Shown piece by piece: positions 1-5,939 of a stretch of 6,842 bases of DNA. The notes beneath the pieces are model-generated. The model did not search any database. It saw only the letters and a list, made by a program, of their open reading frames with translations, and was not told the DNA's origin. The DNA is from Chloroflexota bacterium. GTDB taxonomy: Bacteria > Chloroflexota > Dehalococcoidia > UBA3495. Location: positions 1-6,842 of the forward strand of contig JADFNR010000151.1 of NCBI GenBank assembly GCA_022563275.1. Reading direction: 5' to 3'. The position numbers and the translations under genes were made by a program. The number at the start of each line of letters is the position of its first letter. Position 1 is the stretch's first letter.

Positions 1-819
1 CTGGAAGCCGGCGCGACCTGGGCCGACACTCCCAGAGAAGTGGCTGAGCAATCGGAGATCGTGTTCACCTCGCTGCCCGGACCCACCGAAGTAGAAGCAG
101 TGGCGTTGGGCGAGTCGGGAATCATGGAGGGCATGACCGCTGGGAAGGTCTACTTCGACCTGAGCACCAGTACGCCCGGCATGATCCGGAAGATCCACGC
201 CGAGGCCGCGGCCCGGGGAATAGCGGTCTTGGACGCCCCGGTGAGCGGTGGACCAAAAGGCGCGGCCAGCCGGAACCTGGCCATCTGGGTCGGCGGAGAC
301 AAGGACGTCTTCGACCGCTGCAAGCCGGTATTGGACGCCATCGGGAATCAGGCCTATTACGTTGGTCCCATCGGCTGCGGCGCGATAGCTAAATTGGTGC
401 ACAACTGCACCGGGTACATAGTCCAGGCGGCGCTGGCTGAAGTGTTCACCATGGGCGTTAAAGCCGGTGTGGAGCCGCTAGCTCTATGGCAGGCGGTCCG
501 CAAGGGCGCCCAGGGACGGCGCGGGACCTTTGAGGGCCTGGCGGAGCATCTGCTGCCCGGCAAGTTCGACCCGCCGGACTTCGCCCTGAAATTGGCGCGA
601 AAAGATGTGGACCTGGCGGTGTCCGTGGGCCGTGAGTTCGACGTTCCCATGCGCCTGGCCAACCTGGCCTTGGCGGAGATGACGGAAGCCATGAACCGAG
701 GCTGGGGCGACCGCGATTCCCGCGTGGCCATGCTGTTGCAGGAAGAGCGCGCCGGGGTGGAGGTGCGGGTGGACGAGGACGTCCTGAACGCGATTCTGGA
801 AGCGGAAAAGAACGCTTAG
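1..819 (+). CDS. NAD(P)-dependent beta-hydroxyacid dehydrogenase (3-hydroxyisobutyrate dehydrogenase family), 5'-truncated
   Basis: This family oxidises or reduces small beta-hydroxyacids (3-hydroxyisobutyrate, tartronate semialdehyde, L-serine analogues) with NAD(P) in the cytosol. The frame is open from base 1 to the TAG at 817-819, giving 272 visible residues. The GTG at 40 lies inside the Rossmann domain, so it is not the real start; by comparison with the family roughly 40-45 N-terminal residues, including the GxGxxG dinucleotide loop, lie off the left edge. Visible family signatures are the S-T-S-T-P segment after the Rossmann strands, the substrate-binding DAPVSGG motif (about residues 78-84) followed by GA and a VGG turn, and the G-x-G-x-x-x-K-x-x-x-N motif with the presumed catalytic Lys131 and Asn135. 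A KD motif and a G-W-G-D-R-D segment near the C-terminus also fit. The exact substrate cannot be read from the sequence. A tartronate semialdehyde reductase would fit glyoxylate/glycine metabolism next door, but the gene is convergent with the gcv operon and not co-transcribed with it. Confidence 0.9.
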   Translation: MEAGATWADTPREVAEQSEIVFTSLPGPTEVEAVALGESGIMEGMTAGKVYFDLSTSTPGMIRKIHAEAAARGIAVLDAPVSGGPKGAASRNLAIWVGGDKDVFDRCKPVLDAIGNQAYYVGPIGCGAIAKLVHNCTGYIVQAALAEVFTMGVKAGVEPLALWQAVRKGAQGRRGTFEGLAEHLLPGKFDPPDFALKLARKDVDLAVSVGREFDVPMRLANLALAEMTEAMNRGWGDRDSRVAMLLQEERAGVEVRVDEDVLNAILEAEKNA

Positions 820-835
820 AACCTATTATGGGTGG

Positions 836-912
836 TTCGACGGGCTCACCACGAACGGAAAGAGTAGTCTTTGCCGTTGATCGGGGAGACCCATCAGGGG
901 AGACCTGTCGAA
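836..912. repeat. Structured intergenic element: imperfect inverted repeat enclosing two hairpins
   Basis: This element sits between two convergent genes. The outer arms are 836-847 (TTCGACGGGCTC) and 900-912 (GAGACCTGTCGAA). They pair over 12 positions with one G-T wobble and one bulged A at 903. Inside are two further hairpins. The first is 854-863 with 868-878, a 10-bp stem with a bulged G873 and loop GTAG. The second is 879-885 with 890-895, a 6-bp stem with a bulged C882 and loop GAGA. A 9-nt direct repeat, GGGGAGACC, occurs at 883-891 and 897-905. The TTCGAC...CGAACGG theme resembles short dispersed repeats that I recall from many environmental, high-GC genomes; this is from memory and unchecked. 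There is no T-tract on either side, so a classical intrinsic terminator is not supported, though the structure could still punctuate both converging transcripts. Confidence 0.6.
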
Positions 913-958
913 GGGCCCAATGGCAGACCGCACAGGATTTTGCCGTAGCTTCAACGAG

Positions 959-2425
959 CTAGTCCGCCGCTTCCGGTTGCCAGCGTAGGTCGGGTTGGCG
1001 GGCCGCCTTGGCCTCGTCCAGCCGGGCCACGGGAGTGGTGTGGGGCGCGCTGTTCACCAGCTCGGGATTCTCGGTGACCTCGCGGTCGATGTCGATGAGC
1101 GCCTGGATGAACGCGTCTATCGTCTCCTTGGTCTCGGACTCCGTCGGCTCGATCATCAGCGCCTCATGGACGATGAGCGGGAAGTACATGGTCGGCGCGT
1201 GGAAGCCGTAGTCCAAAAGCCGCTTGGCGATCTCCAAGCCGCTGGAGCCGCGCTCTTTCTGCCAATCGGCGGAGAACACCGCCTCGTGCATGCAGGTGCG
1301 GTCATAGGGCAGGTGATAGACGCCGCGCAGGCCGTTCATCATGTAGTTGGCATTCAGCACCGCGTTGCCGCTGATCGACTTGATGCCCGCGCCGCCCAGG
1401 GTCCGGATGTAGGTGTAGGCCCGCACCAGCACGCCGAAGTTGCCGTGGAAACCGCTCAGCTTTCCGATGCTCTTCTCCGGCGTGGCGAACTCGTAGGCAT
1501 CGTTGGTTTGGGTGACGACCGGCCCCGCCAGGTAGGGGGCCAGTTGAGGGGTGGCGCACACGGGACCGGCCCCGGGCCCGCCGCCGCCATGGGGCGTGCT
1601 GAAGGTCTTATGCAGGTTCAGATGGGCCACGTCGAAGCCAAGCTCACCCAGCTTCACCCGGCCCATCAGGGCGTTCATGTTGGCGCCGTCGCCGTAGACC
1701 AGTCCCCCTGCTTCATGGACTATCCGGCACACCTCGACGATGTTGGTGTCGAATAGACCCAGAGTGCTGGGCAGGGTGATCATCACCCCGGCCAGGTCGG
1801 GACCGGCGACCTCGTGCAGGGCCGCCAGGTCCACGTTGCCGTCCTTGTCCGAAGCCAACTCCACGACCTGGAAGCCGGCCATGGCCGCCGATGCCGGGTT
1901 TGTGCCGTGGGCGCTGTCGGGAATGGCGACCTTGGTCCGGCCCGTGTCGCCGTTGGCTAGGTGGTATGCCCGGATCATCAGCATGCCACCCAACTCTCCG
2001 TGGGCCCCGGCCAGTGTCGCCAGGCTCACGGCGGGCAGTCCGGTGATCTCGCCAAGGAAGCCCTGGAGCTTGTGCACCAATTCCAACGCGCCCTGAGACT
2101 GTTCGGCGGGCTGCATGGGGTGGATGCCCGCGAATCCAGGCAGGAACGAAATTTCGTCGTTCACCTTGGGGTTGTACTTCATGGTGCAACTGCCCAGGGG
2201 ATAGAAATGGGTGTCGATGGAGAAGTTCAACTGGCTGAGTCCGGTGAAGTACTGGACGACTTCGGGCTCCGACACCTCGGGCAGCGGCAGTTCGTCCCGC
2301 AATAATGCGTTGGTGGGCAGCGGCTGGGCCGGCACATCCACTTCGGGCAGCACCACGCCCACGCGTCCCGGCACACTCCTTTCCATCAGCAGTTTCTCCG
2401 TCTGCCGGTTTCCACCTTGCCGCAT
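959..2425 (-). CDS. gcvPB: Glycine dehydrogenase (decarboxylating) subunit 2 (P protein, PLP-binding half)
   Basis: This is the PLP-carrying half of the split P protein. With GcvPA it decarboxylates glycine and transfers the aminomethyl group to the lipoyl arm of GcvH. The protein has 488 residues, the usual length for GcvPB. The PLP Schiff-base lysine is Lys273 in the LHKTFSTPHGGGGPG motif. Other hallmarks are FYPLGSCTMKYNPK (about 74-87), the GAHGELGG segment (about 140-147), SAHGTNPASA (171-180) and YGDGANMNA (244-252, Asp246 probably contacting the PLP ring). The start chosen is ATG at 2425-2423. It overlaps the gcvPA stop as TGATG and has GGAG (2437-2434) 8 nt upstream. The frame stays open up to 2692, but that 89-residue extension is Arg/Gly-rich, resembles no P protein and lies inside gcvPA, so it is a frame artefact. 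The gene ends at TAG 961-959 and is the last of the operon. Confidence 0.96.
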   Translation of the reverse strand: MRQGGNRQTEKLLMERSVPGRVGVVLPEVDVPAQPLPTNALLRDELPLPEVSEPEVVQYFTGLSQLNFSIDTHFYPLGSCTMKYNPKVNDEISFLPGFAGIHPMQPAEQSQGALELVHKLQGFLGEITGLPAVSLATLAGAHGELGGMLMIRAYHLANGDTGRTKVAIPDSAHGTNPASAAMAGFQVVELASDKDGNVDLAALHEVAGPDLAGVMITLPSTLGLFDTNIVEVCRIVHEAGGLVYGDGANMNALMGRVKLGELGFDVAHLNLHKTFSTPHGGGGPGAGPVCATPQLAPYLAGPVVTQTNDAYEFATPEKSIGKLSGFHGNFGVLVRAYTYIRTLGGAGIKSISGNAVLNANYMMNGLRGVYHLPYDRTCMHEAVFSADWQKERGSSGLEIAKRLLDYGFHAPTMYFPLIVHEALMIEPTESETKETIDAFIQALIDIDREVTENPELVNSAPHTTPVARLDEAKAARQPDLRWQPEAAD

Positions 2426-3777
2426 CACTTGAACTCCGCCAGCGCCGCCACCAAGGCGTCGATGTCCTCTTTGGGGTTCATCTCGGTGACGCACAGCAGC
2501 ATGCCGTCGGGTACCTGTTCGCTCACATCCAGACCGCCTAGGATGTTCCGCTCCATCAAATTTTTGTTGATCTCGGCCGGTGGGGCCGGGCACCGGACGA
2601 CGAACTCTTGGAAGAAGGGGCCATCGATGGGCAATGAATAGCCCGGCAATTCGCCGATCTTGACCGCTGCGTAATGGGCCTTGTGGTAGCACAATTCGGC
2701 CACCTGACGTAGTCCTTGTTTGCCCATGGCCGCCAGATAGATGGTGGAGGCCAGGGCGTACAGGGCCTCGTTGGTACAGATGTTGGAGGTGGCCCGCTCC
2801 CGGCGTATGTGCTGCTCCCGGGTCTGGAGGGTGAGCACGTAGCCCGTCTTGCCATTCTTGTCCACCGTGCGGCCTGAAAGCCGGCTGGGCATCTGGCGGA
2901 TGTATTCCCGTTTGGTGGCGAAGAGGCCGACGTAGGGTCCGCCGTAACTGGTTGGGATGCCCAGGGGCTGCCCGTCGCCGGTGACGATGTCGGCGCCGTA
3001 GTGGCCCGGAGTCTGGAACATGCCCATGGCCGTGGGGTCTGTGGAGACCACCGCCAACGCACCCTGGGCATGGGCGGAGTCCACCAATGACTCAAGGTCT
3101 TCGATGTACCCGAAATAGTTGGGGTATTGCAGCACTAGACAGGCGGTCTCGGTGTCCAAGGCAGGACTGGACGGGTTAACCGTTTCCACGGAGATGTCTT
3201 GAGACTGGCAGTAGGTGCGGATCACCGCGGAGTAGGCGGGCGATACACTGTCGGCCAGGGCTACTTTCTCCCGTTTGGTCACCCGGCAGGCCATCAAGGC
3301 GGCTTCGGCCAGGCTGGTCGCGCCGTCATACATGCCGGCGTTGGCCACCTCCATGCCATAGAGGTTGCAGACCAGCGTCTGAAATTCGTAGATCACCTGG
3401 AGAGTCCCCTGGCTGGCCTCGGCTTGGTAGGGGGTATAGGCGGTGAGGAATTCGCCCCGGGTTATCAACGGTTTTATGATGGCGGGGATAAAGTGGTTAT
3501 AGGAACCGGCGCCCAAGAACGAGGGTCCGCTGCCAAGGGGGCGGTTCTTGGCGGCCATGCCGCTCAGCTCCCGCTGGATCTCCAACTCCGAGAGGGGCGC
3601 GGGCAGGTCCAGGACGGGATCGCGGAACTCGGCTGGGATATCGGCAAAGAGTTGGTCGATGGAGTCGATGCCAATGGCGGCCAGCATCTCTGCCTGTTCG
3701 CCGGTGGTGTTGGGGATGTAGTGGGACTGGAAGTGGTCCCCGTGGGCTTCTGGGGTATCGGGCCGGGTGACGGTCAT
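2425..3777 (-). CDS. gcvPA: Glycine dehydrogenase (decarboxylating) subunit 1 (P protein, N-terminal half)
   Basis: This is the first subunit of the split glycine decarboxylase. It corresponds to the N-terminal half of the fused P protein and forms an alpha2beta2 complex with GcvPB. The protein has 450 residues, normal for the family. Conserved blocks are YTPYQAEASQGTLQ (about 114-127), the YEFQT..CNLYGM segment (130-142), the MYDGATSLAEAA stretch (149-160), GHYGADIV..GDGQPLGIPTSYGGP (258-281) and RERATSNICTNEAL (326-339). This half lacks the PLP lysine, as expected. The start is ambiguous by one codon because the junction reads GTGATG. ATG at 3777 is preferred because it reproduces the TGATG overlap seen at the next junction; the alternative is GTG at 3780. 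Only a weak GGA lies upstream, suggesting translation is coupled to gcvH. The stop TGA is at 2427-2425. Confidence 0.95.
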   Translation of the reverse strand: MTVTRPDTPEAHGDHFQSHYIPNTTGEQAEMLAAIGIDSIDQLFADIPAEFRDPVLDLPAPLSELEIQRELSGMAAKNRPLGSGPSFLGAGSYNHFIPAIIKPLITRGEFLTAYTPYQAEASQGTLQVIYEFQTLVCNLYGMEVANAGMYDGATSLAEAALMACRVTKREKVALADSVSPAYSAVIRTYCQSQDISVETVNPSSPALDTETACLVLQYPNYFGYIEDLESLVDSAHAQGALAVVSTDPTAMGMFQTPGHYGADIVTGDGQPLGIPTSYGGPYVGLFATKREYIRQMPSRLSGRTVDKNGKTGYVLTLQTREQHIRRERATSNICTNEALYALASTIYLAAMGKQGLRQVAELCYHKAHYAAVKIGELPGYSLPIDGPFFQEFVVRCPAPPAEINKNLMERNILGGLDVSEQVPDGMLLCVTEMNPKEDIDALVAALAEFK

Positions 3778-4166
3778 CACAGTCCAGCGGTGAACGCGTC
3801 GTAGTCTTGGGCCGACATCAATCCGTCGGTCTCGGCGATGTCCGACATGGTTACTTTGATCAGCCAGCCTTCGCCGAAGGGGTCTTCGTTGACCAGCTCG
3901 GGGTGGTCCAGCAGCTTCTCGTTGATCTCCGTTACCAGGCCGGTGATGGGGGAGAACAGGTCCGAAACCGCCTTCACCGATTCGACCTCGCCCATCTTGT
4001 CCAGATGGGCGACGCTGTCGCCGACCTTGGGCAGTTCAAAGAAGACGATGTCCCCCAGTTGGTCTTGGGCGTAATCGGTGATTCCGGCCACGGCGCTCTT
4101 GGCGGCCGCGTCTTCAATCATTACCCATTCGTGCTCTTTGGTGTATCTGCGGTCGTCGGGACTCAC
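3777..4166 (-). CDS. gcvH: Glycine cleavage system H protein (lipoyl carrier)
   Basis: GcvH is the small lipoylated shuttle. Its lipoyl arm accepts the aminomethyl group from the P protein, presents it to the T protein, and is reoxidised by the L protein. The protein has 129 residues, the standard length. It opens with RYTKEHEW, the typical H-protein start of fold. The lipoylation site is Lys65 in GEVESVKAVSD. This is followed by the conserved LFSPITG segment and a typical N-E-x-L-x-x-x-P-x-L-V-N run. The start is GTG at 4166, five bases after the gcvT stop. An AGGAGG Shine-Dalgarno lies within the last codons of gcvT, although its spacing of about 11 nt is somewhat long. The stop TGA (3779-3777) overlaps the gcvPA start. 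No lipoate ligase or lipoyl synthase is in the window, so lipoylation must be encoded elsewhere. Confidence 0.97.
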   Translation of the reverse strand: MSPDDRRYTKEHEWVMIEDAAAKSAVAGITDYAQDQLGDIVFFELPKVGDSVAHLDKMGEVESVKAVSDLFSPITGLVTEINEKLLDHPELVNEDPFGEGWLIKVTMSDIAETDGLMSAQDYDAFTAGL

Positions 4167-4171
4167 TTTGC

Positions 4172-5275
4172 CTAGGTCCTCCTGGGGCGGGTGTAGAAGG
4201 GGAGCGCCGTCACGGTCACCTGGACGATGCGGCCCCGTAGGTCCAGGTCCAGCGTGGCGCCGGGCTCGACATAACGTTCCAAAACGTAGCCCATGCCAAT
4301 GCTGGTGTCAAGGGTTGGCGAGTAGCTGCCACTGGTCACGGCGCCGATGGTCTCTCCCTGGTGCAGAAGGCTGTACCCGGCGCGGGGGGCGCTGCGTCCC
4401 GGCAGGGTGAACCCCACCAGTTTTCGTTGGACGCCGTTCTCCTGCTGGTCCAGCAGGACCGCCGAGCCGACGTACTCCTTATCGAAGCGGACAAACCGGT
4501 CTAACCCGGCTTCGATGGGCGTGGTTTCCTCGTCGATCTCGTGACCGTGGAGGGGCAAGCCCGCCTCCAGGCGCAAAACGTCCCTGGCGCCCAGGCCGCA
4601 GGGGAGCGCCCCGGAGCCGGTGAGGACGGTCCAGACCTTGACCACGTCGATGTCTTGGACCAGCATCTCGAACCCGTCTTCCCCGGTGTAACCGGTCCGG
4701 CCCACGAATATCGGAGCCCCCTGGATGGCGCTCTCGGCCCAGGAGAAGGGCCGCATCTCCGAAAGCGGGGTGTCGGCCAGTTTGTCGATCAGATCGAGTG
4801 TTCCAGGACCCTGGAAGGCGATGAGTCCGGTCGTGGCGGTGACATCTTCCATGACGCAGCCGGGAGAGAATTTCTCGTCGATCCAACGCTGGAACCAGGC
4901 AACCACCGCCAGGCGGTTCCCTGCGTTGGGGATCAGCAGGTAGCGGTCTTCAGCGAGGCGGTAAAAGATCGTGTCGTCGATGACGCCGCCCTGCTCGTTG
5001 CAGATCATGCAGTAACGGGCCCGGCCCACCCGGAGGCTCGAGGCGGATCCGGTGAGCACCCAGTCGAGAAATTCGGCGGCCTTGGGGCCGGACAGGTAGA
5101 GACGGCCCATGTGGGAGACGTCGAAGACCCCGGTGGCGGTCCGGACGGCTTTCACCTCGGCCAGGATGCCGGACGGGTACTGCACCGGCATGTCCCAACC
5201 CCCAAATTCCACCATGCGGCCGCCCAGAGAAACATGGGTGTCGTAAAGGGCGGTCTGGAGGTTGTCTGAAGTCAC
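4172..5275 (-). CDS. gcvT: Glycine cleavage system T protein (aminomethyltransferase)
   Basis: GcvT transfers the methylene group from aminomethyl-lipoyl-GcvH to tetrahydrofolate, releasing ammonia and forming 5,10-methylene-tetrahydrofolate. With the start at GTG 5275 the protein has 367 residues, close to the familiar ~362-364. The frame stays open to a GTG at 5383, but the extra 36 residues do not resemble T proteins. The predicted promoter (-10 at 5335-5330) also lies inside that extension. With the 5275 start, the second Asp of GGVIDD is residue 101, matching the catalytic Asp101 I recall for characterised T proteins. Other hallmarks are MVEFGGWDMPVQY near the N-terminus, FDVSHMGRL, RTGYTGEDGFE, GLGARDVLRLEAGLPLHGHE and TSGSYSPTLD. 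This is the first gene of the operon. Its last codons carry the AGGAGG of gcvH, and its stop is TAG 4174-4172. Confidence 0.95.
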   Translation of the reverse strand: MTSDNLQTALYDTHVSLGGRMVEFGGWDMPVQYPSGILAEVKAVRTATGVFDVSHMGRLYLSGPKAAEFLDWVLTGSASSLRVGRARYCMICNEQGGVIDDTIFYRLAEDRYLLIPNAGNRLAVVAWFQRWIDEKFSPGCVMEDVTATTGLIAFQGPGTLDLIDKLADTPLSEMRPFSWAESAIQGAPIFVGRTGYTGEDGFEMLVQDIDVVKVWTVLTGSGALPCGLGARDVLRLEAGLPLHGHEIDEETTPIEAGLDRFVRFDKEYVGSAVLLDQQENGVQRKLVGFTLPGRSAPRAGYSLLHQGETIGAVTSGSYSPTLDTSIGMGYVLERYVEPGATLDLDLRGRIVQVTVTALPFYTRPRRT

Positions 5276-5284
5276 GTGGATTGA

Positions 5285-5298
5285 CGCTCCAAGGAGCG
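5285..5298 (-). promoter_or_regulatory. Hairpin containing the gcvT Shine-Dalgarno sequence
   Basis: On the minus strand the leader of gcvT reads CGCTCCTTGGAGCG, a perfect 6-bp inverted repeat around TT. The GGAG (5290-5287) that best serves as ribosome binding site for the GTG at 5275, 11 nt away, forms one arm. If the hairpin forms, it would mask the Shine-Dalgarno sequence. The stem is short with a very small loop, so in practice the closing pair would open to a CTTG tetraloop. The inverted repeat is seen directly; its effect on translation is inferred. Confidence 0.45.
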
Positions 5299-5329
5299 GG
5301 AAATTCGGGTGTGCGCAGGCGCGGAAAGC

Positions 5330-5358
5330 ATCATAACTGGTGTATGGTTTTGAGGCAA
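5330..5358 (-). promoter_or_regulatory. Predicted sigma-70-type promoter of the gcv operon
   Basis: On the minus strand, TTGCCT (5358-5353, 4/6 to consensus) is followed after exactly 17 nt by TATGAT (5335-5330, 5/6). Transcription would start near 5323, giving a leader of about 48 nt before the gcvT GTG at 5275. That leader is too short for a glycine riboswitch. The -35 box overlaps that of the divergent plus-strand promoter by three bases. Confidence 0.6.
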
Positions 5359-5377
5359 GTGGAGAGGTGGGTATAAT
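5350..5377 (+). promoter_or_regulatory. Predicted sigma-70-type promoter of the DUF1330-like gene
   Basis: TTGAGG (5350-5355, 4/6 to consensus) is followed after 16 nt by a perfect TATAAT (5372-5377). The expected transcription start is near 5384, about 21 nt before the ATG at 5406, so the transcript would include the Shine-Dalgarno at 5389-5395. The upstream element overlaps the -35 box of the divergent gcv promoter. Confidence 0.65.
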
Positions 5378-5388
5378 GGCCACTGCCT

Positions 5389-5395
5389 AGGGAGG
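5389..5395 (+). promoter_or_regulatory. Ribosome binding site deciding the 5406 start
   Basis: AGGGAGG lies 10 nt upstream of the ATG at 5406. It is the strongest Shine-Dalgarno match near this gene and fixes its start. Confidence 0.7.
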
Positions 5396-5405
5396 CGAGT
5401 TAATC

Positions 5406-5810
5406 ATGGACAACCACATAACCAGAGTGCCATCGGAGATCGATGCAATCACAGTGACCGCCGAGAGCGGCCAGGATTCTCCGGTCCTGATGTTAAACCT
5501 CAACCGCTACACGGTTGCTGCCGGGTATCCAAATGGCGATGAATACCAGACTTATATGGCCCAGCTTGAGGAGTCGGCCGGCCGGGTGGGCGGCAAGGTC
5601 CTCTGGCGCACGCCGGTGGCGGGCCAACCGGTCGGCTGCGAGCATGACGGGGTTGATGAGATTTTAGCTGTCTGGTACCCGAGCCATGGTTCGTTCCTTC
5701 AGCTCCGCGAAGAACCGGGGTCTGCGGAGATGTACCGGCTGCGAGAGCTATGCGTTGCCAACGCTGTGATACACCGCTGCCCCGGCGACCGATTTCCCCT
5801 TCAGCCTTAG
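5406..5810 (+). CDS. DUF1330-like dimeric alpha/beta-barrel protein
   Basis: This 134-residue soluble protein has no signal peptide or membrane segment. Its pattern matches the DUF1330 group of ferredoxin-like dimeric alpha/beta-barrel proteins. A first strand VLMLNLNRY (about residues 27-35) is followed by a Y-x-x-Y helix (EYQTYMAQLEE) and a GGKVLWR strand (about 62-68). After these come an ILAVWYPSHGSFLQL strand-helix and a C-terminal helix Y-R-L-R-E-L-C-V-A-N-A. Members of this fold are mostly uncharacterised, so no reaction can be named; no catalytic residues are evident. The start is supported by the AGGGAGG site and a TATAAT promoter just upstream. The gene diverges from gcvT with overlapping promoters, so coordinated or competing expression with glycine cleavage is possible but unproven. 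It is a single-gene unit, facing the convergent histidine kinase gene downstream. Confidence 0.75.
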   Translation: MDNHITRVPSEIDAITVTAESGQDSPVLMLNLNRYTVAAGYPNGDEYQTYMAQLEESAGRVGGKVLWRTPVAGQPVGCEHDGVDEILAVWYPSHGSFLQLREEPGSAEMYRLRELCVANAVIHRCPGDRFPLQP

Positions 5811-5811
5811 T

Positions 5812-5830
5812 GCGAATGGGCATTCGCCCA
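5812..5830. repeat. Small overlapping inverted repeats downstream of the DUF1330-like gene
   Basis: GCGAATG (5812-5818) and CATTCGC (5821-5827) form a 7-bp inverted repeat around GG. TGGGC (5817-5821) and GCCCA (5826-5830) form an alternative, mutually exclusive 5-bp stem with loop ATTC. The site begins two bases after the TAG at 5808-5810. It may stall or end transcription, but no T-tract follows, so it is not a canonical intrinsic terminator. Confidence 0.4.
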
Positions 5831-5862
5831 CGTCTGAACGTACCCGATACTACAGCTTCAGA

Positions 5863-5879
5863 AAACTACTTGGTAGTTT
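5863..5879 (-). terminator. Possible weak intrinsic terminator of the histidine kinase gene
   Basis: AAACTAC (5863-5869) and GTAGTTT (5873-5879) form a perfect 7-bp stem with a 3-nt loop. Read on the minus strand, the hairpin ends in a run of four T, as needed for a terminator of the gene ending at 5940. The stem is AT-rich and the T-run short and partly within the stem, so the call is tentative. The rest of the 5811-5939 gap shows no coding potential. Confidence 0.35.
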
Positions 5880-5939
5880 CACACCAACTGGTCTAGTCCA
5901 AAGTAGGTGGAACAATTGCCAGACGCGCTGAGGTCATTA

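Noticed and set aside
883..905. Start of a CRISPR or tandem-repeat array, from the two GGGGAGACC copies
   Set aside because: There are only two 9-nt copies with a 14-nt period and no spacers of CRISPR length; they are part of the structured element.
836..912. tRNA gene, suggested by the 77-nt size and branched fold
   Set aside because: There is no 7-bp acceptor stem, no anticodon arm of the right geometry and no CCA-type end. The pairing is a 12-bp outer stem with two hairpins instead.
995..1756. Plus-strand open frame of 253 codons antisense to gcvPB
   Set aside because: Its translation is low-complexity, rich in Gly/His/Val/Ala, with no recognisable domain. Long antisense frames are expected opposite GC-rich genes, and gcvPB is unmistakable here.
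2426..2692. 89-codon N-terminal extension of gcvPB
   Set aside because: It is Arg/Gly-rich, out of frame inside gcvPA and unlike any P protein. The ATG at 2425 has a Shine-Dalgarno and the TGATG overlap.
3199..3804. Plus-strand open frame of 201 codons antisense to gcvPA
   Set aside because: Gly/Val-rich shadow frame with no motif; gcvPA is well supported on the other strand.
4541..5269. Plus-strand open frame of 242 codons antisense to gcvT
   Set aside because: It is a shadow of gcvT codon bias, with no domain similarity that I can recognise and no Shine-Dalgarno.
5276..5405. Glycine riboswitch upstream of gcvT
   Set aside because: The space between the predicted transcription start and gcvT is about 48 nt, and I see no aptamer-like conserved core in the region.
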